NCBI GenBank assembly: GCA_051747265.1 | Contig: JBNJFY010000003.1 | Location: forward strand, 186,001 to 250,000 | Direction: 5' to 3' | DNA: 64,000 bases | From: JBNJFY01 sp051747265 | Lineage (GTDB): Bacteria; Bacteroidota; Rhodothermia; Balneolales; Balneolaceae | In this document: positions 45,029 through 54,567 of the stretch, one piece after another | How the letters are laid out: each line of letters starts with the position of its first letter | How positions within the stretch are numbered: position 1 is the first letter of the stretch | Notes under the pieces: model-generated | Databases searched by the model: none | What the model was told of the DNA's origin: nothing | Seen by the model: the letters and a program-made list of their open reading frames with translations, nothing else | Program-made: the position numbers and the translations under genes

Positions 45029-46126
45029 ATGTCTGATTTAGTTTCAGTTATTATTCCAACATATAATTATGCCGATGTAATTGACCAAGCAATAGAAAGT
45101 GTTCTAAATCAAACCTATTCTAATCTTGAGTGTATTGTCGTTGATGATGGATCAACGGACAATACAGTTGATATACTTAAACAGTACCAGAAATTAGACA
45201 AGCGATTCAGTTGGTATCATATTGAAAATTCAGGTCCTGCTGTGGCAAGGCATTTTGGAGTTCATAAATGTAATGGATCTTTTATACAGTTCCTGGATTC
45301 TGATGATTTGTTATTTGCTAATAAAATTGAATTGCAGATAGATTATTTAAATAAATATCAATCCATCAGTGCAGTATGTGCTTATAAATCCATTCAGTTC
45401 ACATCCGATCAAAATCCAGAATTATATTCAAAGGAGGAATTGGAAACAATTACTTTTGGTCCTTGGTCTGATTCAATAGCACATTTTATTCAAAGTAATA
45501 CTTTTCCAATACACAGTTTTTTAATAAGGACTGAAGCTGTGAAAGAGATAGGGTTTAAATTTGATCTAAGATCCAATGAAGATAGATACTTCTGGTTCTT
45601 ATTCGCACTAAGAGGTAAGAAAATAGGATTTCAGGATGAGGCACTAATTTATCGAAGAATAAGAGAGGGAAGTAACTCTAGGAATATTCAAGGGATGGTA
45701 GAATCTTTTGCTGAATTTTATTTAAAAGTAATTGGACAGCTAGATGAAGTTCAACTAACTGAATTAATGAAGTTAAATTATTATTCTATCATTTTAGATG
45801 GTCTATTATTATGGTGGGGTAGAGATATCGGTTCCACAGATGAAAAATTCATTACTGTTCTTAAAAAGATACTTCCTGATCGGTTTAGTGGACATATTGA
45901 TGAAACAATTACTAAGTTAACACCAAGGAAAGTTTATAAAAGTATAGATCGGTTATTTCGTAATAATAAAACACTTTACATTAAACTTTGTTCAGGTGAA
46001 AGATTGATATCAACCCTATACGTAACGTATCTATATGCTATTCAGTTAGAGTGTAAGTCAAATATATTATCATACTTACTGAAAAAGAATATCAGAGCAG
46101 CACTGAAAATATGTTCCTTAGCATAG
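45029..46126 (+). CDS. Glycosyltransferase family 2, copy 1
   Basis: 365 residues. The GT-A opening SVIIPTYNYADVIDQAIESV is at residues 6-25, VVDDGSTDNT near 37, and the metal-binding FLDSDD near 89. The C-terminal 120 residues lack a recognised domain. It would add one sugar to the repeat unit; donor unknown. Six bases separate it from the methyltransferase gene, and the next gene overlaps it by 16 bp. Confidence 0.92.
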   Translation: MSDLVSVIIPTYNYADVIDQAIESVLNQTYSNLECIVVDDGSTDNTVDILKQYQKLDKRFSWYHIENSGPAVARHFGVHKCNGSFIQFLDSDDLLFANKIELQIDYLNKYQSISAVCAYKSIQFTSDQNPELYSKEELETITFGPWSDSIAHFIQSNTFPIHSFLIRTEAVKEIGFKFDLRSNEDRYFWFLFALRGKKIGFQDEALIYRRIREGSNSRNIQGMVESFAEFYLKVIGQLDEVQLTELMKLNYYSIILDGLLLWWGRDIGSTDEKFITVLKKILPDRFSGHIDETITKLTPRKVYKSIDRLFRNNKTLYIKLCSGERLISTLYVTYLYAIQLECKSNILSYLLKKNIRAALKICSLA

Positions 46127-47124
46127 TCATTCCCACTAGAAATAGAGCAGATTCATTAGACCGCTGTTTGGCCTCTATTCATAAATATGGATATCGGGGG
46201 GGAGAGTATGAATTACTCATAATTGACAATGGATCAAACGATCGGACATCACAAGTTATTGAGCGCTGGAAGAATGAGTTCAGTAATTTTAAAAGCATCT
46301 ATTGTGATAAACCTGGCCTGCATGTTGGTAGAAATCTTGGCTACCTACTCAGTAGGGGCGAATATATTACATATTTTGATGATGATATTGAGATCACGAA
46401 AGATTGGTTTGTATCCATTAAGGAATGTATAAATAATTTTCAACCCGATTTGATTGGAGGTAAAGTACAGCCTGTGTATGAGGGGCGGTTACCTTTTTGG
46501 ATAGAATCTATGTGGGGTTTGGGAGAAGGTTATCCTAAAATGGTGCCTCAACTTAGTGTTATTGATATGGGACCTGAAATAATCGAAGTGAATCCTATAT
46601 TGGTATGGGGGTGCAATTTTACTGTAAACCGAGAAGTTCTAAATCAAACAATGGGTTTTAATCCTGACGGAATGCCAAAAGACTTAATAAGATTTCGTGG
46701 TGATGGAGAAACTGCTATTAGTAGGGCTATTCAACAGAATGATGAGAAAGCAATATATCATCCAGGATTAATGGTTAAACACCATATCCCTAACCAACGA
46801 CTAACTAAAGATTATTTTTATTGGAGATCATTTATTCAGGGAATTACGGACAGTTATTCGCAGTTACGTAGTGCCCCCCAAAATAATCCAAATTATAAAA
46901 AAGATAATAATCTAAATTTTCTAGACCGAATAAAAACTATTCGAAACAAGATTAATCGTAATGAAAAGAGGATCAGAAAAATTAATCGATTAACATCAAT
47001 TGAACACGATTTGAAGGTTTACAGAGAAAAAGGCTTTGCGTATCATCAGGCAGAATACGAAAATGACCCCGAATTGCAAAAATGGGTACATAAAGAGCAT
47101 TATCTTGATATAGATTATGATTGA
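46111..47124 (+). CDS. Glycosyltransferase family 2, copy 2
   Basis: 337 residues. FLSIVIPTRNRADSLDRCLA at residues 2-21 opens a GT-A domain, LIIDNGSNDRT follows near 36, and the DXD-like YFDDDIEI lies near 89. The sequence between about 110 and 180 contains a motif (GGKVQPVYEGRLPFWIESM) seen in many bacterial glycan glycosyltransferases. The start overlaps the preceding gene by 16 bp, and the stop overlaps the cupin gene by 8 bp. Confidence 0.92.
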   Translation: MFLSIVIPTRNRADSLDRCLASIHKYGYRGGEYELLIIDNGSNDRTSQVIERWKNEFSNFKSIYCDKPGLHVGRNLGYLLSRGEYITYFDDDIEITKDWFVSIKECINNFQPDLIGGKVQPVYEGRLPFWIESMWGLGEGYPKMVPQLSVIDMGPEIIEVNPILVWGCNFTVNREVLNQTMGFNPDGMPKDLIRFRGDGETAISRAIQQNDEKAIYHPGLMVKHHIPNQRLTKDYFYWRSFIQGITDSYSQLRSAPQNNPNYKKDNNLNFLDRIKTIRNKINRNEKRIRKINRLTSIEHDLKVYREKGFAYHQAEYENDPELQKWVHKEHYLDIDYD

Positions 47125-47527
47125 AAAGATAGAGCATGGGGAGATAACCTTCGCCATTATTATTCGAAAAAATTTTAAAGCTGAAGGAATACAGTTCTTT
47201 ACACCTGATGAATATTCTCAGCAACTGGCATATATGAAACGTGAAAAGGGATATGTTATTGATCCTCACTATCACAATTTAGTGCCAAGAGAGGTAACCT
47301 ATACTCAGGAAGTGTTATTTATAAAATCAGGCAAAGTGTTAGTTGACTTTTATGATAATGCGCAGAATCATATTAAATCTACCACAGTTGAAGAAGGGGA
47401 TGTAATATTATTAGCGACGGGGGGGCATGGCTTCACGATGTTAGAGGAATCTGAAATTATAGAAGTGAAGCAAGGCCCCTACATGGGGGATGAAGATAAA
47501 ACAAGGTTTAAGCCAGATAATGAGTAA
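47117..47527 (+). CDS. Small cupin-fold protein
   Basis: 136 residues. The middle holds a cupin-type segment, HYHNLVPREVTYTQEVLFIK near residues 51-70 with a metal-binding HxH, followed by EEGDVILLATGGHGF near 94. Similar small cupins accompany aminotransferase and methyltransferase genes in deoxy- or amino-sugar loci and may be isomerases or epimerases, but I cannot name the reaction. The stop overlaps the next start (ATG 47520) by 8 bp. Confidence 0.75.
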   Translation: MIEKIEHGEITFAIIIRKNFKAEGIQFFTPDEYSQQLAYMKREKGYVIDPHYHNLVPREVTYTQEVLFIKSGKVLVDFYDNAQNHIKSTTVEEGDVILLATGGHGFTMLEESEIIEVKQGPYMGDEDKTRFKPDNE

Positions 47528-48281
47528 TAAAGTTTTTGTTAAGTACGCTGATGTTTATGATCTATTTAATGCACAAAAAAATTATAGGTTAGAAAGTGAA
47601 CGCATTATAACTAAACTAACACATTACACTGATACTGATATTTCCTCTATTACGGAGTTTGGATGTGGTAGTTGTAAACACGCACTTCATTTTAGGGAAT
47701 TAGGGGTAGAGAAGTGGGTTGGTGTTGATCAGAGCGCAGAATTGTTAGCTGTAAATGAACGAAAACTTCCGCAAACATACACCACGGTTAATAGTACTAT
47801 ATCAAACTTTACTCCTGATCAAAAATCTGAAGCAGTAATTTCACTTTTTCATGTATTCTCATATCTAACCAAAAACAAAGAAATAAATAATTTTTTTGCT
47901 ACCGCATCAAAATGTGTTCAACCCGGAGGAATACTCTATTTTGATTGCTGGTTTACACCGGCCGTTTTTCATGCCTTACCTGAACAAAGGATAAAAGAGA
48001 TTAATGTAGGTGAGACTACATATATTCGATTCGCCACACCTGAAATAGATATTCAGCATTCAGTAGTTCATGTAAACTATGAATTCTTGATCATTGAGAA
48101 AGATCAAACCTATCGTTTTTCTGAAACACACTCAATGCGTTCTTTTGCTATACCCGAAGTTGAATTAATAGCAGAATCTCACGGGTTTGAATTGATAGAA
48201 GTTGAACAACTTTTAACCAAATCTAAACCTTCATTAGAAACATGGGATTTAGGTTTTTTATTACGAAAAACAGATGAGTAA
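47520..48281 (+). CDS. Class I SAM-dependent methyltransferase
   Basis: About 253 residues from ATG 47520; a longer frame starts at 47490 but overlaps the cupin more. SITEFGCGSCKHALHFRELG near residue 42 is SAM motif I, and PGGILYFDCWFTPAV near 138 is the post-motif region. NKVFVKYADVYDLF at the N-terminus is characteristic of sugar-pathway methyltransferases. The next gene overlaps by 8 bp. Together with the cupin and aminotransferase it looks like a three-gene sugar-modification cassette. Confidence 0.88.
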   Translation: MSNKVFVKYADVYDLFNAQKNYRLESERIITKLTHYTDTDISSITEFGCGSCKHALHFRELGVEKWVGVDQSAELLAVNERKLPQTYTTVNSTISNFTPDQKSEAVISLFHVFSYLTKNKEINNFFATASKCVQPGGILYFDCWFTPAVFHALPEQRIKEINVGETTYIRFATPEIDIQHSVVHVNYEFLIIEKDQTYRFSETHSMRSFAIPEVELIAESHGFELIEVEQLLTKSKPSLETWDLGFLLRKTDE

Positions 48282-49395
48282 TACATTCATACCAGTAAAC
48301 ACACCATTATTGGGTGGCAATGAACTCGAATATGTAACGGAATGCATTAAAACTGCGTGGATTTCTTCTGAGGGTTCATTTGTAAAAGAGTTCGAAGAGA
48401 AATTCGCAGGATATGTGAATCGCAATTACGCAATAGCTGTATCTAACGGTTCAATGGCACTGGAAGCTGCAATTCGTGCATTGGACATAGGAGAAGGTGA
48501 CGAAGTAATAGTCCCTGCGTTTACGATTATTTCATGCGTTGCAGCAATAGTAAAATCCGGTGCTACTCCTGTATTGGTAGATGCCGACCCGGAAACCTGG
48601 AATATGGATGTTACGCTTATCGAAGAAAAAATTTCCAGCCGAACAAAAGCTATCATGCCAGTTCATATTTATGGTTTGCCAGTAGAGATGGATCGCATAT
48701 TAGAGCTGGCAAATCGCTATGAATTACACATTATTGAAGATGCGGCTGAGGTGATTGGCCAAACCTACAATGGTAGAAAATGTGGGAGTTTCGGTGATAT
48801 TAGTACGTTCAGTTTTTATGCTAATAAACATATCACAACAGGTGAAGGTGGCATGATTGTGTGTGATGATGCTGTAGTGGCTGATCGGTTAAGAAGTCTT
48901 CGCAACTTATGTTTTCAAAAAGAAAAAAGATTCGTTCATAATGAACTTGGGTGGAATCTTCGCATCACTAATCTGCAAGCTGCTGTGGGCCTGGCACAGC
49001 TGGAACGAATTGATCAAATCATTGATCAAAAGCGAACTATAGGCAATCGATATAATAACTTTTTTAAAGGTACAATTAATAAATCGTATCAATTACCGGT
49101 AGAAAAGAAAGCATATGCAAAAAATATCTACTGGGTTTTTGGTTTAGTAAGTAAAGATGGTAATCGCACAGCAGAAGAGATTATGCAACGACTAGACCAA
49201 GTTGGAATTGGAACGAGGCCATTTTTCTACCCAATGCATAAACAGCCTGTTTTTAATAAAATGGGTCTCTTCCAAGAAGATACACACCCTGTTTCAGAAT
49301 GGTTGTCTAAATATGGTTTCTATATACCGAGTGGGTTAGCACTGAGTACTGATGATATCAATAAGGTAATTGATAGAATGCGAGAAGTATTATAA
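48274..49395 (+). CDS. DegT/DnrJ/EryC1-type sugar aminotransferase
   Basis: 373 residues. PLP-dependent aminotransferase that would convert a nucleotide-linked keto sugar to an amino sugar. EDAAEV near residue 156 holds the PLP-interacting Asp, and the Schiff-base Lys185 is in FSFYANKHITTGEGGMI. Start NTPLLGGNELEYVTECIKTAWISSEG and the C-terminal TRPFFYPMHKQPVF are typical of perosamine-type synthases. No matching 4,6-dehydratase is seen in the window, so the keto sugar must be made elsewhere. Confidence 0.93.
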   Translation: MSNTFIPVNTPLLGGNELEYVTECIKTAWISSEGSFVKEFEEKFAGYVNRNYAIAVSNGSMALEAAIRALDIGEGDEVIVPAFTIISCVAAIVKSGATPVLVDADPETWNMDVTLIEEKISSRTKAIMPVHIYGLPVEMDRILELANRYELHIIEDAAEVIGQTYNGRKCGSFGDISTFSFYANKHITTGEGGMIVCDDAVVADRLRSLRNLCFQKEKRFVHNELGWNLRITNLQAAVGLAQLERIDQIIDQKRTIGNRYNNFFKGTINKSYQLPVEKKAYAKNIYWVFGLVSKDGNRTAEEIMQRLDQVGIGTRPFFYPMHKQPVFNKMGLFQEDTHPVSEWLSKYGFYIPSGLALSTDDINKVIDRMREVL

Positions 49396-50429
49396 TGGAA
49401 ATTACAGTTGTCTCTGTTGGATATGGGGCTATTGAAATAGCTACAACTACAAAGCAAATATTGTCATATTTGGTAGACCAAGGGCATCATGTAAACTTGG
49501 TAATAGATAAGACTTATATTAAATCAAGCTATTATCTTGATCAAGTATATCAATATCAAATACATAGAAGTGGTAATGCTTGCTTGGATAAAATTAATAT
49601 CTTAAAAGATAGATTCTTATCTAGTAGAAGAATTTCAAAATCAGACATTGTTATATGTATTGAGATAAGGGCTCTTTTGTATTTAAAAAGAAATGGGTTT
49701 GATATATCAAAAGTCATTTTCTTTTCGATGGAATCTATGCATAATGTAAGCGATGGTAATAGAGAAGAGATAAATAGTGCTATGGATAGTACTATGGTTA
49801 ATGTTATACAGAGTGAAGAAAGAATGAGTGATTTAAATAAGGCATTAGATGCTGATCATAAATTTATGTATTTGCCGGTATCATACCGGCCGAAAGAAAT
49901 TCAATTTTATAATAATAGAGAGAATAAAATTTTATACTCTGGATATTTGGCTGAATGGTCGGGTTTGAAAGAGTTTATTGTAAATTGTAAATGGGATGAT
50001 GATGTTAGAGTAGAAATTCAAGGGCATGATTTGAAAACTGGATATTATACAAATGAACTTCGTCGATTGTCTGAAAAAAAAAATATTACAATAGATACTG
50101 ATTATATTGATGATTCTGACTATTTTGATTTTTTAAGTCAATATGGGTGGGGAATTGCTACATATATGAACCTACATGATAGTGATAACTGGAATAATTT
50201 AATATTTTCTTCTGGCAAAATAGCAGCGTATTTATGGTGTGGAATGGGCTTGATAACCAATATTAATGTACCACCAGATATGGATATTCCCGTTCAAAAG
50301 ATTGATTTGAGTCGAGGGACAAAAATCAGTGCTGAGTTTGATAAGAGTATTTTTATAAAGAGTAGAAATGCAGCGTATAAATATTATAATTTTGACAATT
50401 ATTTTTCTGAAATAATGAAACTTTCTTAA
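49395..50429 (+). CDS. Glycosyltransferase-like protein (GT-B)
   Basis: 344 residues. No strong family signature, but the layout resembles GT-B enzymes: an N-terminal Rossmann-like half (ITVVSVGYGAIEIATTTKQI) and a C-terminal half with LYSGYLAEWSGLKEFI near residue 180 and YLWCGMGLITN near 278, as in glycosyltransferase donor domains. Very AT-rich. Overlaps the aminotransferase stop by one base (TAATGG). Confidence 0.65.
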   Translation: MEITVVSVGYGAIEIATTTKQILSYLVDQGHHVNLVIDKTYIKSSYYLDQVYQYQIHRSGNACLDKINILKDRFLSSRRISKSDIVICIEIRALLYLKRNGFDISKVIFFSMESMHNVSDGNREEINSAMDSTMVNVIQSEERMSDLNKALDADHKFMYLPVSYRPKEIQFYNNRENKILYSGYLAEWSGLKEFIVNCKWDDDVRVEIQGHDLKTGYYTNELRRLSEKKNITIDTDYIDDSDYFDFLSQYGWGIATYMNLHDSDNWNNLIFSSGKIAAYLWCGMGLITNINVPPDMDIPVQKIDLSRGTKISAEFDKSIFIKSRNAAYKYYNFDNYFSEIMKLS

Positions 50430-50436
50430 TGTGGAT

Positions 50437-51327
50437 ATGTTAAAAAAAATAAAAAGAAAAATTAAAAAAATTATTGGCAATGCAGTAGTACAAAAAATAC
50501 CTAAACCAAGAGTAATAGATAATCGCTGGAGTTCGACAAGTAAAATCTCTCAGAGAATATTCATGGGGCAAGTTCAAAATGAATTTCATAGTAAAGGGGT
50601 CGTTGACTTGTCTAACAAAGGGTATCGAGTATTTTCACAGTTTGATGAAGACGGAATACTTATAGCAATATTTTCAGTTATAGGTGAAGGGAATAAAACT
50701 TTTATTGAAATTGGAGCTGCAGATGGTATTAATAGCAATTGCGCTAATTTTGCTTTAAACCTTGGTTGGCATGGATTGTTTATCGATGGAGATTCAAGTA
50801 GCATTGCTAAGGGAAAAGAATTTTATCAAAATCATCATGATTCATTTCTCTATCCACCTGTGTTTAAAACGGCAATGGTAAAAAGAAGTAATATCAATGA
50901 ACTTATTAGGGAAGAAGGTTTTGAAGGTGATATTGAGCTGCTATCAATAGATATTGATGGTAATGATTATTGGATTTGGGACGCAATTGAGGTTGTATCA
51001 CCAAAGGTAGTAATTATTGAAACACATATAGAGTTCGGTTATAAAAATATTGTAGTTCCATATGATGAGAAATACTCATATCCGGGCTTACATAGGCAAT
51101 ATCATGGAGCTTCAGTAAAAGCCATGATTAAATTAGCTGACTCAAAAGGATATAAACTGTTGGCTTCTAATGTATATGGGTTTAATACTATTTATGTGAA
51201 GGCTGAGTATGCGAAATATTTTGTAGAATATGGTATTGAAGATGTTTTAGGGCACCGAAGAAATGATGAAAGAGTGAGACTCTTTGATGAAATATCAGAT
51301 TGGAAGTATGTAACTCCCATAGAATGA
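50437..51327 (+). CDS. FkbM-like methyltransferase
   Basis: About 296 residues from ATG 50437; GTG 50431 is an alternative. After a Lys-rich start (LKKIKRKIKKIIGN), the core has SQFDEDGILIAIFSVIGEGN (about 70), TFIEIGAADGINSNCANFAL near residue 90 (SAM motif I-like) and LLSIDIDGNDYWIWDAIE near 172. These fit the FkbM/Methyltransf_21 group, in which sugar O-methylation is one known role. The next gene overlaps its stop with ATGA. Confidence 0.75.
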   Translation: MLKKIKRKIKKIIGNAVVQKIPKPRVIDNRWSSTSKISQRIFMGQVQNEFHSKGVVDLSNKGYRVFSQFDEDGILIAIFSVIGEGNKTFIEIGAADGINSNCANFALNLGWHGLFIDGDSSSIAKGKEFYQNHHDSFLYPPVFKTAMVKRSNINELIREEGFEGDIELLSIDIDGNDYWIWDAIEVVSPKVVIIETHIEFGYKNIVVPYDEKYSYPGLHRQYHGASVKAMIKLADSKGYKLLASNVYGFNTIYVKAEYAKYFVEYGIEDVLGHRRNDERVRLFDEISDWKYVTPIE

Positions 51328-52088
51328 TTTATATGTATAAAGCAATTATATCAAAATTCAAGTCTTTATTTTCTAAAAGTGAATTGAACTTCATACATAT
51401 CCCCAAAACAGGAGGTACTTATTTTACACAAAAAGGCCACAAGACATTAATTGAGGGGGTAAATAATTTAGGTCATACAGTAATTGATGACTGTAATTAT
51501 AATATTAATCATCTTTACTATCCTCGTGACATGGAGCATGCGAGGCTTGTGACACCAATAGAAAATAATCGGAATACAAAATATATTTCTATTATTCGAA
51601 ACCCATTTGATTGGTTGGTCAGCTATGCTGGACATGCTGGGAGTTGGAATCCTAAATACACCAATACTGACCATTATGACTATGAGGCAGCAAATATTAG
51701 TTTCGAGTATCTGTTAAAAAAGATAGTTGATCGAGAAGAGGTATGGCCATCACGTAAACCATTGTTCCTTCAGTTATTTACAACTAGTGGTAAGTTTATT
51801 CTGGATGAATTTATGGATCAGGCACACTTGAATAGTGAAATTGAAAGACTGGCCAGAAAGTATAATCGAGATTACAAAATTGAAGAACCTCTAAGAGTAG
51901 GTAACAGAAAAGATTACCGACACTATTATACGCCCGAGTTGATTGACTTAGTTGAGGAAACTTGGGGAGATGAATTGAGATTTCTTGGTTACTCGTTTGG
52001 AGAGAAAAGAAAAAAAGCACCAATTGATAATTTATTAGGAACTCGTAGAGAAGTGTTTGACCCTAGTGAGCAAAAAATATTGATTTGA
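51324..52088 (+). CDS. Sulfotransferase-like protein 3
   Basis: About 254 residues from ATG 51324, which overlaps the preceding stop as ATGA; the earlier start at 51300 is less likely. PAPS loop FIHIPKTGGTYFTQKGHKT near residue 24, 3'-phosphate motif ISIIRNPFDWLVSYAGHAG near 90. This belongs to the HIPKTGGT-type (Sulfotransfer_2-like) group, distinct from the two copies at 41770 and 42634. The next gene starts on TTG inside its stop. Confidence 0.85.
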   Translation: MIYMYKAIISKFKSLFSKSELNFIHIPKTGGTYFTQKGHKTLIEGVNNLGHTVIDDCNYNINHLYYPRDMEHARLVTPIENNRNTKYISIIRNPFDWLVSYAGHAGSWNPKYTNTDHYDYEAANISFEYLLKKIVDREEVWPSRKPLFLQLFTTSGKFILDEFMDQAHLNSEIERLARKYNRDYKIEEPLRVGNRKDYRHYYTPELIDLVEETWGDELRFLGYSFGEKRKKAPIDNLLGTRREVFDPSEQKILI

Positions 52089-52786
52089 AGAAATACATAA
52101 AATATCTAAAGCATTATTATCAGTTAAAGAAGCAGGAAAATAGATCAGAAAAACGTTTTACGTTTGAATTACGTGATAGAAATGTGCAATTGAATGATTG
52201 GACAATTGCTACTCCATTTGACCCACATTACACATACCATACTTCATGGGCGGCAAGAAAGTTAAAGGAGATCAATCCTGCAAATCACATTGATATCGGA
52301 TCTGATCTACGCTTTTGTACGATAATCTCGGCTTTCATTCCCATTACTTTTTATGATTATAGGCCTGCTCACATTTATTTAAGTAATTTTAATTCAGAGC
52401 ACGCTGATCTTCTTAACTTACATTTCAAGGATAACAGTATTCAGTCTTTAAGCTGTATGCATGTAGTTGAACATGTGGGTTTAGGAAGGTATGGTGACCC
52501 GGTAGATTATGATGGTGATCTTACAGCAATGAATGAGCTTAAACGGGTAATGAGACCGGGTGGTAGTTTGTTATTTGTTGTTCCTACGGGTAAACCTCGA
52601 ATAATGTTTAATGCACATCGTATTTATTCATACAATCAGATACTAGATTACTTTGAAGGTTTTCAGCTAAAAGAGTTTGCATTATTACCAGATAAGTGGA
52701 CAGATGGAATTATAGAACATGCCTCACCTAAATTGGCTAATAGGCAATCATACGCTTGTGGATGTTATTGGTTCATAAAGGAATAG
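52085..52786 (+). CDS. DUF268/methyltransferase-like protein
   Basis: 233 residues from TTG, overlapping the previous stop as TTGA. NHIDIGSDLRFCTIISAFI near residue 66 sits where SAM motif I would lie, and SLSCMHVVEHVGLGRYGDPV near 119 with LKRVMRPGGSLLFVVPTGKP near 150 matches the DUF268 pattern. The activity is not known to me; methylation of the glycan is a positional inference. Confidence 0.75.
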   Translation: MKKYIKYLKHYYQLKKQENRSEKRFTFELRDRNVQLNDWTIATPFDPHYTYHTSWAARKLKEINPANHIDIGSDLRFCTIISAFIPITFYDYRPAHIYLSNFNSEHADLLNLHFKDNSIQSLSCMHVVEHVGLGRYGDPVDYDGDLTAMNELKRVMRPGGSLLFVVPTGKPRIMFNAHRIYSYNQILDYFEGFQLKEFALLPDKWTDGIIEHASPKLANRQSYACGCYWFIKE

Positions 52787-52798
52787 TATAGAACGATT

Positions 52799-53500
52799 AT
52801 GAAAACTACAGTTGGAACCCAAAACGCTGCAACCAGAGATAAGTGGCTAATTCAGAAAATTAATGAATTGCCTACTGGTATCCGCCTCTTGGATGCCGGA
52901 TGTGGGGAGCAACGCTTGAAAAAGTATTGCGATCATCTTACCTATGTGGCTATGGACTTTGCCGAATACGATGGCAAGGGGGATGGATCAGGATTGCAGA
53001 CGGGCTCCTTCGACCAATCCAATCTTGATATCGTAGCTGACATCACGGACGTTCCGGAACCTGATGATAGCTTTGATGCTATTTTATGTGTGGAAGTTAT
53101 TGAACACGTTCATAATCCTGTAAAAGCACTAGAAGAACTTGCCCGACTACTGAAACCAGGTGGTACGCTAATCATTACTGCACCTTTCGCAAGTTTGACA
53201 CATTTCGCTCCACATCATTATGCAACTGGATTCAATAAGTATTTTTATAAATACCATTTTGATAGGTTGGGAATTCATATTACTGAAATGCAAGCCAACG
53301 GTAATTTCTTTGAGTTTGTCGCACAAGAAATTAGGCGTATACCATTTTGCGAAGAAAAATACAGTAAAAAAATTACAGGTTTATTCTATCGTATTATATC
53401 CTCTATCATGTTGAGTTATTTGAGTAAACTAAGTGAAAGGGATGAAGGATCAGAAGAATTCTTAAACTTTGGCTGGCATGTTAAAGCCGAAAAAAAATAA
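52799..53500 (+). CDS. Class I SAM-dependent methyltransferase
   Basis: 233 residues. IRLLDAGCGEQRLKKYCDHL near residue 24 is SAM motif I, FDAILCVEVIEHVHNPVKAL near 96 motif II, and LLKPGGTLIITAPFASLTHF near 117 the post-motif region. The first ~400 nt look noticeably richer in GC than the flanking genes, then the sequence returns to an AT-rich style, so the gene may be mosaic. It closes the first run of overlapping genes; about 196 bp without a gene follow. Confidence 0.88.
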   Translation: MKTTVGTQNAATRDKWLIQKINELPTGIRLLDAGCGEQRLKKYCDHLTYVAMDFAEYDGKGDGSGLQTGSFDQSNLDIVADITDVPEPDDSFDAILCVEVIEHVHNPVKALEELARLLKPGGTLIITAPFASLTHFAPHHYATGFNKYFYKYHFDRLGIHITEMQANGNFFEFVAQEIRRIPFCEEKYSKKITGLFYRIISSIMLSYLSKLSERDEGSEEFLNFGWHVKAEKK

Positions 53501-53696
53501 TTGTTTGGTTTGATGTATTGATCGTTAATAGCTATTAGAGATTTTGTGAAACTTCTTGATCAATGCGAACTGATCGTACCTGAGTGTGGAAATTTCCCAC
53601 TTACATTGCGCAAATGGTGATTATAAATTCGGTTACTCATATAATTTTGCATTTTGAATGTAGTACAAAACCAACCTTTATAGTATTAAATAAATT
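53501..53696. other. 196-bp gap with an unidentified reading-frame fragment
   Basis: A short plus-strand stretch near 53533-53612 translates to about 27 residues (IRDFVKLLDQCELIVPECGN and on to a stop) with no start and no recognised relative. It may be debris of a lost gene. It is the longest non-coding gap within the cluster and may contain a promoter for the fucosyltransferase-asnB half, but I see no convincing motif. Confidence 0.35.
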
Positions 53697-54551
53697 TTGA
53701 TTGTAGCACAACTTTTAGGTGGTTTAGGTAATCAGTTGTTTCAGTATGCTGCTGGGTATAGCCTATCCTATATGCTAAGTACCCGACTATATTTAGATAT
53801 TCAAAAACTGGAAATGTCTAAAAAAAGAGATTTTGCATTGCATGTTTTCCCAAATATTAATGCGCGGGTAATAAAACCGAAAAACTTTACAGTGCATGAT
53901 AGGGTAAAATGTAAGTATTTAAATATTTTTAGAAAGCAAAAGAAACTAAGTCATTTTTCCGAACCAGATTATGGGTATTGCCCTGAATTATTTGAGTGTA
54001 ATAATGATTGTTACCTGACGGGATATTGGCAATCTTATAAATATTTCTCGGCAATTGCTCAACAGTTAAAAGAGAGTTTGCGATTTCCAAGAATAAAACA
54101 TCCCCATTTATTGGCGATTGAAAAAAAGATGATGGCAACTGATAATATCGTATGCGTCCATATCAGAAGGGGAGACTATGTTAAGAATTCCCATACTAAC
54201 AAAGTACATGGAATCTTGCCTTTATCATATTATACCCGTGCTATAGAAATCATAAACAATAATACACAGAACCCTTCTTACTATATATTTTCTGATGATC
54301 CTAATTGGGTTCACAAACAGGATATTTTTAAAGGTATGAGAATTATATCTGATGCAGAAAATTATGATTGGGAAGAGATGTATCTGATGACCCAATGCTC
54401 TCATCACATCATCGCTAATAGTTCTTTCAGTTGGTGGGGAGCATGGTTGGCTGAAAATTCTGATCAAATAGTTATTGCCCCGAAACAATGGTTTAATGAT
54501 GAGACTTTTGAAAGAGCTGATAAAATTCCAGAAGAATGGATACGAATCTAA
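53697..54551 (+). CDS. Alpha-1,2-fucosyltransferase-like protein (GT11)
   Basis: 284 residues from a TTG start. LLGGLGNQLFQYAAGYSLS at residues 6-24 is the GT11 opening, VCVHIRRGDYV near 152 the conserved donor motif (HxRRxDY), and IIANSSFSWWGAWLAEN near 236 the third. It should transfer fucose in alpha-1,2 linkage. GDP-fucose synthesis genes are not in the window, so donor supply lies elsewhere. Confidence 0.92.
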   Translation: MIVAQLLGGLGNQLFQYAAGYSLSYMLSTRLYLDIQKLEMSKKRDFALHVFPNINARVIKPKNFTVHDRVKCKYLNIFRKQKKLSHFSEPDYGYCPELFECNNDCYLTGYWQSYKYFSAIAQQLKESLRFPRIKHPHLLAIEKKMMATDNIVCVHIRRGDYVKNSHTNKVHGILPLSYYTRAIEIINNNTQNPSYYIFSDDPNWVHKQDIFKGMRIISDAENYDWEEMYLMTQCSHHIIANSSFSWWGAWLAENSDQIVIAPKQWFNDETFERADKIPEEWIRI

Positions 54552-54567
54552 GTAAAATGAATTTGTA

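Noticed and set aside
53533..53612. Small gene in the gap before the fucosyltransferase
   Set aside because: The frame has no start codon and no recognised relative; listed only as a possible fragment.
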